From: Nocardioides sp. B-3
GTDB lineage: Bacteria > Actinomycetota > Actinomycetes > Propionibacteriales > Nocardioidaceae
Direction: 5' to 3'
Assembly: GCF_024703895.1 (NCBI RefSeq)
Contig: NZ_CP087968.1
Coordinates: forward strand, 2,666,001 to 2,730,000
DNA length: 64,000 nucleotides
In this document: in pieces, positions 49,040-58,737 of the stretch
Layout: each line of letters starts with the position of its first letter
Position numbering within the stretch: position 1 is the stretch's first letter
Position numbers and translations under genes: made by a program
Notes under the pieces: model-generated
Database searches by the model: none
The model's input: the letters and a program-made list of their open reading frames with translations, nothing else
Told to the model about the DNA's origin: nothing

Positions 49040-49872
49040 CTACTTGTTCGGCCAGTTCCCGGGGTTGTTCATGTTGTCGCTGGACGATTCGCTGATCTTG
49101 GGCCACTGGTTGTTGGCCAACCCATCGAAGCCGGCCGTCAGCAGCTCCCAGCTCTCCGAGGCCCAGGGTGATCTGGTTCTTCCAGAACGTTCCCAGCAGG
49201 ATGGCGACGTCACCGATCTTCTGGATGATCAGGGCGAAGGCATCGGCGATGGTCGAGATCCACGCACCGAGAGCCTTGCCCACGTCGGCGCAGCTTCCGA
49301 TGACGGAGATCGCCTGCGTCGCGTAGTCGAGGAAGTTGGTGATGAGGTCCAGCCACAGCTGCAGGATCTGGTCGGCCCCGTCGCGGGTCAGGTCGCCACC
49401 GGACTGCAGGTTGTTGGCCAAGGCCAGCAACGCGTCGTTCTGCTCGCCCGCCACGGTCGCGTAGGAGTTGTACGCCGCGCCCTCCCACGTGTTGCCGAGG
49501 TTGGTGATGTCCTGCATCAGCGTGTTCTGCTGGTAGAGCGTGGACTTGGCGGCGATGAACTTCTTGGAGTAGTCGATCAGCTCGACGGGGTTGCCGGTCA
49601 AGTCGCTCACTGCGTCAGTGACCTTCTGGGCGACTTCGTTAACGCCTTTCTGGATCTCCGGCTGGAGCTCGTCATTCCACTTCTTGATCGCCTTCTCCGC
49701 CTCGGACTCGCCCGGCACCGGGCGCCCCAGACCGGCGATGACGCCGCTCGCGGCATCCTCGAGCTTGCCGGCTGCCCAGTTGGCCTTGTCGACGATGTCG
49801 CCGATCATGGTTCCGGTCTTGTCGTCGATGTCGTCGACGAGGTCCCAGAACGTCTGCAGGTCCGTCAGTCAT
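49040..49872 (-). CDS. WXG100/LXG-like putative type VII secretion substrate
   Basis: About 277 residues, mainly alpha-helical. A WXG motif lies in TNLGNTWEGAAYNSY after a helical N-terminal half. The C-terminal region has hydrophobic helices (LWLDLITNFLDYATQAISVI, STIADAFALIIQKIGDVAIL) and, after a frame change near 49170, the end WASESWELLTAGFDGLANNQ … GNWPNK. A frame change near 49862 joins MTD to LQTFWDLVDDIDDKTG. No T7SS core genes (EccB–E) are in the window. The gene overlaps the upstream small gene by 8 nt. Family fit is by motif and length only. Confidence 0.6.
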
Positions 49873-50200
49873 GGTGGTAACCCGTCTCGTCGATGAGCTT
49901 GTCGAGCTGCGAGGCCTCGGTTGCGGCAGTCGCGTCGGTCTCGTCGTAGTCGTTTGCCGTGGAGACCAGCGCCTTGTCGAGGTAGTTGAAGCTGTACGCC
50001 GCGTCGGTCAAGCAGTTCGAGATGTCGCTGGTCCATTCGTTGTACATCTCCTCCACGCCCTCACCGCCGGCCATGAAGCCGAAGGACGATCCTTGGCCGG
50101 ACAACGCGGTCATCGAGATCGTCGTGGACGCCGACGCCGACACCGCTGCAGCACAGGTCGAGGCGGGCCTGTCGGCTGCGGCATCGGCTGCGGACGACAC
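49865..50200 (-). CDS. Small ESX-like partner protein
   Basis: About 111 residues from GTG 50200 (VSSAADAAADRP…); the true N-terminus is uncertain and may be frame-shifted. It is Ala/Ser/Asp-rich and helical: GVEEMYNEWTSDISNCLTDA, YSFNYLDKALVSTANDYDET, SQLDKLIDETGYHHD. ESX-type small partners often precede a larger WXG protein like this, and the 8-nt overlap with that gene implies co-expression. No catalytic motif. Function unknown. Confidence 0.5.
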   Translation of the reverse strand: MSSAADAAADRPASTCAAAVSASASTTISMTALSGQGSSFGFMAGGEGVEEMYNEWTSDISNCLTDAAYSFNYLDKALVSTANDYDETDATAATEASQLDKLIDETGYHHD

Positions 50201-50255
50201 CTTCTGACACGTCTGGCCGGTGTGTCGGCGCGCCCCGCTCCAGCCACCCTGCCTG

Positions 50256-50708
50256 TCAGCTGAGCAGCAGCACCACGAGCTCGGCCACGCAGGCGGGCTT
50301 GTCGACACCCTCGATCTCGAGGGTGTGCTTGATGATCAGCTGCTTGCCGGTGGGGAGATCCGTGACGTCGCCGAACGAGACGTGCGAGCGCAGTCGCGAG
50401 CCGACCGGGACCGGGTGCGGGAAGCGCACCTTGTTCAGCCCGTAGTTGAGGCGTGCGCCCGGGGTCTCGAGCGCGAAGGACTGCTGGTTGAAGTAGGGCA
50501 GCAGGCTGACCGTCAGGAAGCCGTGGGCGATCGTCGCGCCGAACGGGCCTTCCTTGGCGCGCTCCTCGTCGACGTGGATCCACTGGTGGTCACCGGTCGC
50601 GTCGGCGAACTGGTTGATCCGCTCCTGCTCGACCAGCAACCAGTCGGTGGTGCCGATCTCGGAATTGGCCGCAGCGGCGACCTCGTCAAGCGTGGTGAAA
50701 GTGCGCAT
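50256..50708 (-). CDS. MaoC family hot-dog dehydratase
   Basis: About 150 residues, frame intact. [20 protein letters not shown] contains the hydratase Asp and His; then [20 protein letters not shown] and [18 protein letters not shown]. Typical of single-domain (R)-enoyl-CoA hydratase-like MaoC proteins. ATG 50708 is preferred since a TATCCT box ends 7 nt before it. It is divergent from add with only 18 nt between the two start codons. Confidence 0.88.
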   Translation of the reverse strand: MRTFTTLDEVAAAANSEIGTTDWLLVEQERINQFADATGDHQWIHVDEERAKEGPFGATIAHGFLTVSLLPYFNQQSFALETPGARLNYGLNKVRFPHPVPVGSRLRSHVSFGDVTDLPTGKQLIIKHTLEIEGVDKPACVAELVVLLLS

Positions 50709-50715
50709 GGCTGGA

Positions 50716-50721
50716 AGGATA
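50716..50721 (-). promoter_or_regulatory. Candidate −10 box (TATCCT) for the MaoC gene
   Basis: On the minus strand TATCCT lies 7 nt before ATG 50708. It occupies the 18-nt space between the two divergent starts. Confidence 0.45.
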
Positions 50722-50726
50722 GGCAC

Positions 50727-51806
50727 ATGTCAGTCCCCACCCGCGACGATGTCCGCCGCGCACCGAAGGTCCTCCTGCACGATCACCTCGACGGTGGCCT
50801 GCGACCGCAGACGATCATCGACCTCGCGGCTGACTGTGCCCACGAGCTGCCGGCCTCGGACGCGGAGAGCCCGGCGCGGTGGTTCGTCGAGTCCGCCGAC
50901 TCCGGCTCGCTCGAGCGCTATCTCGAGACCTTCGACCACACGGTCGCCGTGATGCAGACCGGGCCGGCCATCACCCGGGTCGCGCGCGAGTGCGTGGAGG
51001 ACATGGTCGCCGACGGGGTGGTCTACGCCGAGGTGCGCTACGCCCCCGAGCAGCACGTCGAGCAGGGGCTGACCCTCGACGAGGTGGTCGCCGCCGTACA
51101 GGAAGGCTTCGACCGGGGCACTGCCGCCGCGGGTGGTCGTGTCGTCGTACGCCAGCTCCTGACCGCCATGCGTCACCGGGCCCGCTCCATGGAGATCGCG
51201 CAGCTGGCGATCGCCCGGCGCGACCGCGGGGTCGCCGGGTTCGACATCGCGGGCGCGGAGGCGGGCTTCCCTCCCACCCGTCACCCGGACGCGTTCGAAT
51301 ACCTCCAGCGCGAGAACGCGCACTTCACGATCCACGCCGGCGAGGCCTTCGGCCTGCCGTCGATCTGGCAGGCCATCCAGTGGTGCGGGGCCGCGCGGCT
51401 CGGGCACGGCGTGCGGATCGTCGACGACATCACCGTCAACGACGACGGTTCCGTGGAGCTCGGTCGGCTCGCGGCGTACGTCCGGGACAGCCGCATCCCG
51501 CTCGAGATGTGCCCCCGCTCCAACATCCAGACCGGGGCCGCCGCATCGATCGCCGAGCACCCGATCGGGCTGCTGACCGGGCTGCGGTTCCGTGTCACCG
51601 TCAACACCGACAACCGGTTGATGAGTCAGACCACGATGACCGACGAGATGTCCGGGCTGGTCGAGGCCTTCGGCTACACGCTGGAGGACCTGCGGTGGTT
51701 CACCATCAACGCGATGAAGTCGGCGTTCCTGCCCTTCGACGAACGTCTCGCGATCATCAACGACGTGATCAAGCCGGGTTATGCGGCGCTGATCAGCGAA
51801 CGCTGA
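50727..51806 (+). CDS. add: Adenosine deaminase
   Basis: 359 residues, frame intact. Converts adenosine and deoxyadenosine to inosine forms. Zinc and catalytic residues: [12 protein letters not shown] (His18, His20), [13 protein letters not shown] (His and Glu), ARLGHGVRI (His), [11 protein letters not shown] and [12 protein letters not shown] (Asp). It belongs to the nucleoside-salvage district with cdd, deoA, deoC and PNP. The 3' end overlaps the convergent cysteine-protease-like gene. Confidence 0.95.
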   Translation: MSVPTRDDVRRAPKVLLHDHLDGGLRPQTIIDLAADCAHELPASDAESPARWFVESADSGSLERYLETFDHTVAVMQTGPAITRVARECVEDMVADGVVYAEVRYAPEQHVEQGLTLDEVVAAVQEGFDRGTAAAGGRVVVRQLLTAMRHRARSMEIAQLAIARRDRGVAGFDIAGAEAGFPPTRHPDAFEYLQRENAHFTIHAGEAFGLPSIWQAIQWCGAARLGHGVRIVDDITVNDDGSVELGRLAAYVRDSRIPLEMCPRSNIQTGAAASIAEHPIGLLTGLRFRVTVNTDNRLMSQTTMTDEMSGLVEAFGYTLEDLRWFTINAMKSAFLPFDERLAIINDVIKPGYAALISER

Positions 51807-52358
51807 TCACGAACCGGGGGCTCACGCCAGCCGGCGAGCAACAGCCGGCCGGCGACCCACTCGTCGCGGGTGATCCGCACGACCCGGCCCGAGCTCGGCT
51901 CGTAGGCGCGGACCGCGTCGTCGAGGGGTTCGATGACCAGCACCACGTGGCGCGGTAGCCAGCGGCTTCCGACATAGGCGGGGACGACGGCACCGGCGGC
52001 GAGACTGGTGGTCATGGCCGACCCGGGCGTGCCCGGGCCGGAAGCGGGCCGCGACGACGCGACCGCGACCCGTGCGGCGACCGACCCGGCGGACCAGCGC
52101 CCACGGGGGAGTGCCGATCGCGCGCAGCCGGGGTGTCTGGATGGCGCCGCTGGCATCGACCGGTCCGGTGATGCGCCGGTGCATGGCCCGCACCTCGCGG
52201 TCGAACTCGTCGTCGCCCCCGGCCAGCAGCCGGCGGGCGTAGCCGTCGTTGCGCAGGGCCTCGGCCATCACCGCGACCGCTGCCCCGCAGCTGCGCCGGT
52301 CGGGTTGCTGGAAGCGGCGCCCCAGCACCGGGCGGCCGGTGTCGGACAGGTTGCTCAT
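51779..52358 (-). CDS. Putative C39/papain-like cysteine peptidase-fold protein
   Basis: About 192 residues. [18 protein letters not shown] places a Cys at the start of a helix, and later [20 protein letters not shown] places a His in a strand followed by Asp, the order of a papain-like Cys-His-Asp site. [20 protein letters not shown] follows. A frame change near 52015 is needed. The ATG at 52358 overlaps the stop of the kinase gene by 4 nt. Fold assignment is from motif order only; it may be a peptidase, an amidase or an inactive relative. Confidence 0.5.
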
Positions 52359-52945
52359 GCCGGGCTGCGGTCGGCGGTCAGACGAGCGAAGGCCACGTCA
52401 GGCGTGGCCACGTCGCAGCCCAGCTCGACGGCGTGCGCCACCACTCGCTGCTGGTCGCGCATCAGGGCGAGCCCCCGCCGGACCAGCATCAACGGGGGCT
52501 TGCGCCGCTCACGCAGATCGCGGCTCAGGCGCCGCCAGAACGTCACGACGGGTCGTTGGGTGATGCAGTAGGCCGCTTCGAGCAGCCCGGCACGACGGCA
52601 GTCGGGGACGATCTCCGGCGCGAAGATGCCCTCGGCGACGAAGACGGGCGAGCGCGCGAGGTCGAGTGTCTGGGAGCCGCATCGGCCGTTCTGCGAGATC
52701 TCGTAGACGGGCACCTCGGTCGCACCGTCGCGGCACAGGGCGGTGAGGGCCGCGAGTGCGTCGTCGTGCAGCCACGAGTCGGGGTGGTCCCAGTCCACGA
52801 GGCCGGCGTTGGCGCCGGCCGCGATCGTCGGCAGGCTGGGATCGTCGCCGTCCTTGTAGAAGTCGTCGAGCCTCAGCACCGGGAGGCCGAGACGCTCAGC
52901 CAATCGAGACTTGCCTGCCCCACTGGGTCCGGCAAGGACGATGAC
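52355..52945 (-). CDS. Uridine kinase-like P-loop protein
   Basis: About 197 residues. Walker A VIVLAGPSGAGKSRLAERLG directly after the first readable codon, then LRLDDFYKDGDDP and LVDWDHPDSWLHDDAL, the substrate-binding blocks of the uridine kinase/phosphoribulokinase superfamily. A uridine or cytidine kinase role would fit the nucleoside neighbourhood but is not proven. The 5' end is unresolved: a TGA stands directly before the Walker A frame, so either a frame change near 52946 exists or the start lies in another frame (a GTG lies near 52955). Coupled to the downstream gene. Confidence 0.75.
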   Translation of the reverse strand, partial: VIVLAGPSGAGKSRLAERLGLPVLRLDDFYKDGDDPSLPTIAAGANAGLVDWDHPDSWLHDDALAALTALCRDGATEVPVYEISQNGRCGSQTLDLARSPVFVAEGIFAPEIVPDCRRAGLLEAAYCITQRPVVTFWRRLSRDLRERRKPPLMLVRRGLALMRDQQRVVAHAVELGCDVATPDVAFARLTADRSPA

Positions 52946-53066
52946 TCAGGCGCGCACGGTGGCCAGTGTCTCAGGCCGCGATGACTTTGGGGATTCCGGG
53001 TTCCGGGGGCACCATCAGCACCTATCGTCAGCCCAGCAATTCCCCCAGCCTTTGAGAGGCAGCACC

Positions 53067-54762
53067 ATGTTCGGCTCCCACGCCACCAGCACCCCCGAGC
53101 CGACCGACCTCGAGTCGGCCGACCCCGGATCCGGGAACACCCGTCTCGCTGTCATCGGCGTGGTGCTGGCACTCGTCGTCGCCTCCGGTTGGTTCGTCGT
53201 GTCGCTGTTCGGCGACGACGGATCCGCCGCCGCCGACTGCACTGCGGCCGATGTCACCACGGTGACCATGGCCGTGGCGCCCGCGATGGCCGACCCGGTC
53301 GACGAGGCGGTCGACGCGATGGGGGAGAGCGCGCAGTGTATCGAGCTGGAGGTCACGACCGCGACGGTGGCCGAGGTCTCAGCCGCTCAGGACGAGGTCG
53401 ACGAGGGTGAGGTGAACGCGCTCCCCGATCTGTGGGTGCCGGACTCCCCGGCCCGGCAGCTCGTGCTGAGCGATGCCGGCCTCACCGGCAAGGCGATCGT
53501 GCCCGCGCTGGCGACCACCCCGGTGGGACTCGCGAGCGGTTCCGAAGATCCGCGTGCCCCGCACCCGCTCGAGGCGCTCAGCTCGCCGCGGCTGGTGAAG
53601 AACGACCCGAAGGAGAACGGCGCCTCGGCGCTCGCCATGGTGGCGCCCTTCTCGGAGGCCGCCGAGGGCATCGGCGACATCGCCACCGCACAGCGCTCGA
53701 TCGTCCCGGTCGCCCAGCGGTTCGGCGCCAAGGTCGCAGCCGGTCGGCTCCGCCCGATCACCATCGACACCATCCCCGGCGGCAGCAAGCGGCTGATCCC
53801 GGTCACCGAGCGCGACTTCCTGATCGCCAAGCGCGGCAACGACGCCCTCACCCGGGTGGAGCCCGGCACGGGTGTCGCCGTGCTCAACTTCCCGCTGGTG
53901 CAGCCCAATGCCGGCGAGGGCGGTATCGGCGTCGGCACCGGTTCGCTCGACGTCGCCGGTCGCACCGGCGAGCGGCTCGCGCAGTGGTTCACCACCGAGG
54001 AGGGCCTCGCCGCGATCGCCGGGGACCAGCTCCGGGCGCCGGACGGTGGCCCGCTGCCGGACGACGAGAGCGTCACCACCAGCAAGCAGCTGCCCGCGGC
54101 CGAGTCCAGCCGGGTCAGGGCCACGATGGAGAGCTGGTTCACCCTGACGGTGCCGTCCAGCATCCCGGCGGTCCTCGATGTCTCCGGCGCCATGAGCGCC
54201 TCCGTCGGCGGCACCACCCGACTCTCCCTCGCCACCGGTGGCGCCCCGGCCGCGCTCTGGCGCGCTGCCCGACCACGCTCGGGTCGGCATGTGGCAATTC
54301 TCCAACGATATCGGCGACGCCGGTGAGGACTGGCGAGAGGCCGCACCGCTGCGCCGCCTCGACGCCCCCATCGGTGACGAGAAGACCCGGGTCGACCTGA
54401 TCCGCCAGCAGATCTCCGGCGCTCCAGCCTATGCGGGCGGTTCCACGGGTCTGTACGAGAGCGTCCCGGCCGCCTACCGGCTGGCGACCCGCGAGTACAA
54501 CCCCGCCTACGTCAACAGCGTGGCCGTCTTCTCCGGTGGCGTGAACAACACCGGCTCCCTCACGCTCACCGAGCTCGTCAGCGAGCTGGAGTCGCTGCAC
54601 GACCCGGATCGTCCCGTGCTCCTCGTGATGATCGGGATCGGCGGCGGCGCCGACCGGGCGGCACTCACGCAGATGGCCGCGGCCACCGATGGTCGCGTGT
54701 TCGAGGCGAACACTCCCGACGGCCTGCTGACGGTGCTGGCGCAGAGCCTGCTCAGCCGCTGA
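53067..54762 (+). CDS. Membrane-anchored substrate-binding plus VWA domain protein
   Basis: About 565 residues. One N-terminal membrane helix (LAVIGVVLALVVASGWFVVS, about residues 28–47). The next about 330 residues resemble a periplasmic-binding-protein fold (WVPDSPARQLVLSDAGLTGK, LASGSEDPRAPHPLEAL). The last about 190 form a von Willebrand A domain with MIDAS motif DVSGAMSAS, then VGMWQFSNDIGD, STGLYESVPAAY and LLVMIGIGGGADRAAL. A frame change near 54265 splits the VWA domain. Such proteins act as extracellular adhesins or binding proteins in actinobacteria; the ligand is unknown. Confidence 0.82.
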
Positions 54763-54779
54763 GGTTGGACCGGGCGGCG

Positions 54780-54806
54780 CCCGATCGGGATCAGATCCCG
54801 ATCGGG
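54780..54806. terminator. Palindrome at the convergent end of the VWA and ALDH-like genes
   Basis: CCCGATCGGGATC (54780–54792) and GATCCCGATCGGG (54794–54806) are perfect reverse complements around a single A. The TGA of the minus-strand ALDH-like gene lies at the centre. Likely a shared terminator. Confidence 0.65.
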
Positions 54807-55653
54807 TGCCACACCGTCTTGGTCTCGAGCCAGTGGGTCAGCCGGTCGATGCCGGGCGTGGCCAACCAGTCGACGGGAGCCTCGGGGGCCCGCCGGACCC
54901 GCTTGAGGTTGTCGGCCGCCGCGATCTCGAGCGAGGTGGCGAGCTCGGGGTCGGTGACCCCGGTCAGGTCGATGCCGTTGACGTCCATGTGCGAGGCCAG
55001 CCGGGGCGCGATCTCCGCGACGGAGCCGGTGAGCATGTTGACCACGCCGCCGGGCAGGTCGGAGGTCGCCATCACCTCGCCCGGGGTGATCGAGGTCAGC
55101 GGGTGTGCCTCGCTGGCGATCACGACGCAGGTGTTGCCGGTGACGATGACCGGCGCGACGACACTGACCGGGCCCGGGAGCGGACCGCTCGGGGCGACGA
55201 CTGCGACGACGCCGGTCGGCTCGGGCGAGGAGATGTTGAAGTAGGGCCCCGCGACCGGGTTGGCGGAGCTGACCACCGGGTGATCTTGTCCGCCCATCCG
55301 GCGTACCAGACCAGACGGTCGATGGCGGCGTCGACGAAGGTGTTGGCCTTCGCGGCCGTGACGCCCTCGGAGGCGCGCAGCTCGGCGACGAACTGGTCGC
55401 GCCGGCCCTCGAGCACCTCGGCGATGCGGTAGATGACCTGACTGCGGTTGTAGGCGGTCTTCGAGGACCAGCCGCCGAACGCCTGCCGGGCCGCGATGAC
55501 CGCGTCGCGGGCGTCCTTGCGGCTGGCCTGCGCGGCGTTGGCCATCAGGTTGCCCTTGGCGTCGTTGACGACATAGGACCGCCCCGACTCCGAGCGGGGG
55601 AACTGGCCGCCGATGTAGAGCTTGTAGGTCTTCTTCACGTCGATGCGAGCCAT
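54791..55653 (-). CDS. Aldehyde dehydrogenase-family protein lacking the catalytic domain
   Basis: About 287 residues. It has the ALDH N-terminal and NAD-binding parts (YKLYIGGQFPRSESGRSYVV, ISSPEPTGVVAVVAPSGPLP, CVVIASEAHPL, DLPGGVVNMLTGSVAEIAP) but ends shortly after the segment equivalent to FTGS. There is no catalytic Cys region. A frame change near 55283 is needed, but the C-terminus (WLETKTVWHPIGI) is well formed. It directly follows the complete ALDH gene (stop and start share bases), so it may be a regulatory or structural partner of that enzyme (inference). Confidence 0.82.
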
Positions 55654-57119
55654 CACTCGGTTCCCTTCAGGTATGCCGCAAGGCCGGGCAGGCCGCCCTC
55701 GCGACCGAAGCCGGACTCCTTGTAGCCACCGAACGGCGACGTGGGGTCGAACTTGTTGAACGTGTTTGCCCACACCACGCCGGCGCGCAGCTGGTTGGCC
55801 ATCCAGAGGATGCGCGAGCCCTTGTCGGTCCACACGCCGGCAGAGAGGCCGAAGGGCGTGTTGTTGGCCTTCTCGACCGCTTCCTTCGGGGTGCGGAAGG
55901 TGATCACGGACAGCACCGGACCGAAGATCTCCTCGCGGGCGATGCGGTGGGCTCAGGTGACGCCGGTGAACAGCGTCGGCGGGAACCAGAAGCCGTTCTT
56001 CGGCAGGTCACAGGCCGGGGACCAGCGCTCGCCGCCCTCCGACTCGCCGATGTCGGACAGCTCATGCGGATCTTCGCCAGCTGCTCTGCAGGAGTTGATG
56101 GCACCGACGTCGGTGTTCTTGTCGAGGCGGGTCGCCCACGCGCAGCGTGGACATCCGGCGCTTGAGCCGCTCGAGCACCTCGTCGGCGACCGACTCCTGC
56201 ACGAGCAGGCGCGAGCCGGCGCAGCAGACGTGGCCCCGGTTGAAGAAGATGCCGTTGACGATGCCCTCGACGGCCCGGTCGATCGGGGCGTCGTCGAAGA
56301 CGATGTTGGCGGCCTTGCCGCCGAGCTCGAGGGTGACCTTCTTCTTCGTGCCCGCCACCGCCCGGGCGATGGCCTTGCCGACCTCGGTGGAGCCGGTGAA
56401 GGCCACCTTGTCGACGTCGGGGTGGGCCACGATCGCTCGGCCGGTCGCTCCGGCACCGGTGACGATGTTGACGACGCCGGGCGGCAGGTCGGCCTGCTGG
56501 CAGATCTCGGCGAAGAGCAGCGCCGTGAGCGGCGTCGTCTCGGCCGGCTTGAGCACGACGGTGTTGCCGGCCGCCGGGGCGGGCGCGATCTTCCACGCGA
56601 GCATCAGCAGCGGGAAGTTCCACGGGATGACTGGCCGGCCACGCCGAGCGACTTCGGGTCGGGGCCGAGGCCGGCGTAGGACAGCTTGTCCGCCCAGCCG
56701 GCGTAGTAGAAGAAGTGCGCCGCGACGACCGGGATGTCGACGTCGCGCGACTCCTTGATCGGCTTGCCGTTGTCGATCGACTCGAGGACGGCGAGCTCGC
56801 GCCCGCGCTCCCGGATGATCCGGGCGATGCGGTAGAGGTACTTCGCGCGCTCGCTGCCGGGCATCCGGCCCCACACGCGGGAGTGGGCGCGACGGGCGGC
56901 CCTGACCGCGAGGTCCACATCCGACTCGTCGGCCTCCGCGACCTCGGCGAGCACCTCCTCGGTGGAGGGACTGATCGTCTTGAAGCTCTTGCCGTGCCCG
57001 TCGACGAACTCACCGTCGATGAAGAGGCCGTAGGACGCCTTGATGTCGACGATCGACCGCGACTCGGGAGCGGGTGCGTATTCGAAGAAGGGGGTGGCCT
57101 TCTCGGGAACCTTGACCAT
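55653..57119 (-). CDS. Aldehyde dehydrogenase
   Basis: About 487 residues. NAD-binding [30 protein letters not shown] and [17 protein letters not shown]; general base Glu in [13 protein letters not shown]; catalytic Cys in [17 protein letters not shown]-terminal [16 protein letters not shown]. Frame changes near 56630, 56125, 56090 and 55955. Placed 11 nt after deoC, it could oxidise the acetaldehyde released by DeoC to acetate (inference). ATG 57119. Confidence 0.92.
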
Positions 57120-57130
57120 GTGCGTGTCCC

Positions 57131-58096
57131 TCAGTCCGGGGTGAAGTAGTCGGGGCCGGAGTAGCGGCCGGTGAGCATCTTGGTGCGCTGCATCAGCAGG
57201 TCGTTGAGCAGCGTGGAGGCGCCGAAGCGGAACCAGTCCGGGTCGAGCCAGTCGGGGCCGGCGACCTCGTTGACCATCACGAGGTACTTGATGGCGTCCT
57301 TGGTGGTCTTGATCCCGCCGGCGGGCTTCACGCCGATCATCTGGCCGGTCTGCTCGCGGAAGTCGCGGACCGCCTCGAGCATGATCAGGGTGACCGGCAG
57401 CGTGGCCGCGGGCTGCACCTTGCCGGTGGAGGTCTTGATGAAGTGGCCGCCGGCCATCATGGCCAGCCAGCTCGCACGCCGGACGTTGTCGTAGGTCTGC
57501 AGCTCGCCGGTCTCGAAGATGACCTTGAGGTGGGCAGGTCCGCAGGCCTCCTTGACGGCCACGATCTCGTCGTGGACCTCGAGGTAGCGACCGGACAGGA
57601 ACGCGCCCCGGTCGATCACCATGTCGATCTCGTCGGCCCCGGCCTCGACGGCGTCACGGGTGTCGGCCAGCTTGATGTCGAGGGCCGCCCGACCGCTCGG
57701 GAACGCGGTGGCGACGGCCGCGACCTTGACTCCGGAGCTGCCGAGGGTGGCCTTCGCGGTGGCGACCATGTCGGGATAGACGCAGACGGCCGCGGTCATC
57801 GGGCACGTCGGGTCGGCAGGGTCGGGGTGCATGGCCTTCGACGCCAGCGCTCGCACCTTCCCGTGGGTGTCGGCACCCTCGAGCGTGGTGAGGTCGACCA
57901 TGCGGATCGCGAGGTCGATGGCGAAGCTCTTGGCGGTCGTCTTGATCGACCGGGTGGCCGAGCCCGCGGCCCGCGCCTCCGCCCCGACTCGGTCGACGCC
58001 GGGCAAGCCGTGCAGGAAGCGGCGCAGGGATGACTCCGACGAGGTGATGTCGTCGAAGACTCCCGCACTCGCCGTTGAGGCAGAAGTTGTCGTCAC
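57131..58096 (-). CDS. deoC: Deoxyribose-phosphate aldolase
   Basis: About 321 residues, frame intact. Cleaves deoxyribose-5-phosphate to glyceraldehyde-3-phosphate and acetaldehyde. The Schiff-base Lys is in HFIKTSTGKVQPAAT, the proton-relay Lys in MIGVKPAGGIKT; ADEIDMVIDRGAFLSGRY and LKVIFETGELQTYDN hold the other active-site residues. A 60-residue N-terminal extension is present relative to the short bacterial enzymes. GTG 58096 is supported by a TATGCT box 6 nt upstream. First gene of the deoC–ALDH–ALDH-like operon. Confidence 0.94.
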   Translation of the reverse strand: MTTTSASTASAGVFDDITSSESSLRRFLHGLPGVDRVGAEARAAGSATRSIKTTAKSFAIDLAIRMVDLTTLEGADTHGKVRALASKAMHPDPADPTCPMTAAVCVYPDMVATAKATLGSSGVKVAAVATAFPSGRAALDIKLADTRDAVEAGADEIDMVIDRGAFLSGRYLEVHDEIVAVKEACGPAHLKVIFETGELQTYDNVRRASWLAMMAGGHFIKTSTGKVQPAATLPVTLIMLEAVRDFREQTGQMIGVKPAGGIKTTKDAIKYLVMVNEVAGPDWLDPDWFRFGASTLLNDLLMQRTKMLTGRYSGPDYFTPD

Positions 58097-58102
58097 CGAG
58101 CC

Positions 58103-58108
58103 AGCATA
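58103..58108 (-). promoter_or_regulatory. Candidate −10 box (TATGCT) for deoC
   Basis: On the minus strand TATGCT lies 6 nt before GTG 58096, consistent with a leaderless deoC-ALDH transcript. Confidence 0.45.
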
Positions 58109-58147
58109 GGGTTGGGAGGGGCAGCCGGGGCAAACAAGAGGAGTGCA

Positions 58148-58736
58148 ATGCCGGAGGAGAAGAGCGACGAGATTCGGTTCCGACCCACGAGTGGTCGGAC
58201 CCCGGGCAGCGTCGCCGTGATCGGTGGTGTGGTGGTCCTCGCGATCGCCGTCGCGGACCCGGGTTCGGTGCCGGCTCCACTGGCCGCCGTGGTCGCGCTG
58301 TTCGCGGTCCCGGCACTGGGCGTCGATGCTCTGGCCGCGGGTCTCGCTCACGGCCGACGACCCGGTGCTGCGCACGATGGTCGAGCGCCAGCGGCTGCCG
58401 CTGGCGGCGATCGAGGAGCTCGCCGTACGCCGGGTGATGGCCGTGAAGGTGGGCGAGAAGCGCTATGTCTCGAGTGCCCTCGGCCGGCCGTTGCGCAAGG
58501 CCCCGGGGATCGGGGTGCCCAAGGACGACAAGCCGACCGGTGAGGTCGACTACGTCGACCACGTCGAGCAGCAGATCCGCGACCGGATGGAGCAGGCGCG
58601 CGCGGCGGCGGGCGTCGGCCTCCTCTCGGACGAGCAGCTGGCCCCGGCGCAGGGCGTACGCCGCGAGCCGGCGTGGTTGCCGATCGGGCTGATCTCCGTG
58701 ACGGTGCTCGCCCTGATCGTCTCGGTCCTGCTCTGA
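58148..58736 (+). CDS. Bacterial PH-domain membrane protein
   Basis: About 196 residues. Two N-terminal hydrophobic helices (VAVIGGVVVLAIAVA, LAAVVALFAVPALGV) and one at the C-terminus (WLPIGLISVTVLALIVSVLL). The central part (ADDPVLRTMVERQRLPLAAI … EELAVRRVMAVKVGEKRYV) resembles the bacterial PH-like domain of small actinobacterial membrane proteins. A frame change near 58350 joins the helices to this domain. A GAGG site precedes ATG 58148. Function unknown. It is divergent from deoC and convergent with the mutase gene. Confidence 0.65.
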
Positions 58737-58737
58737 C

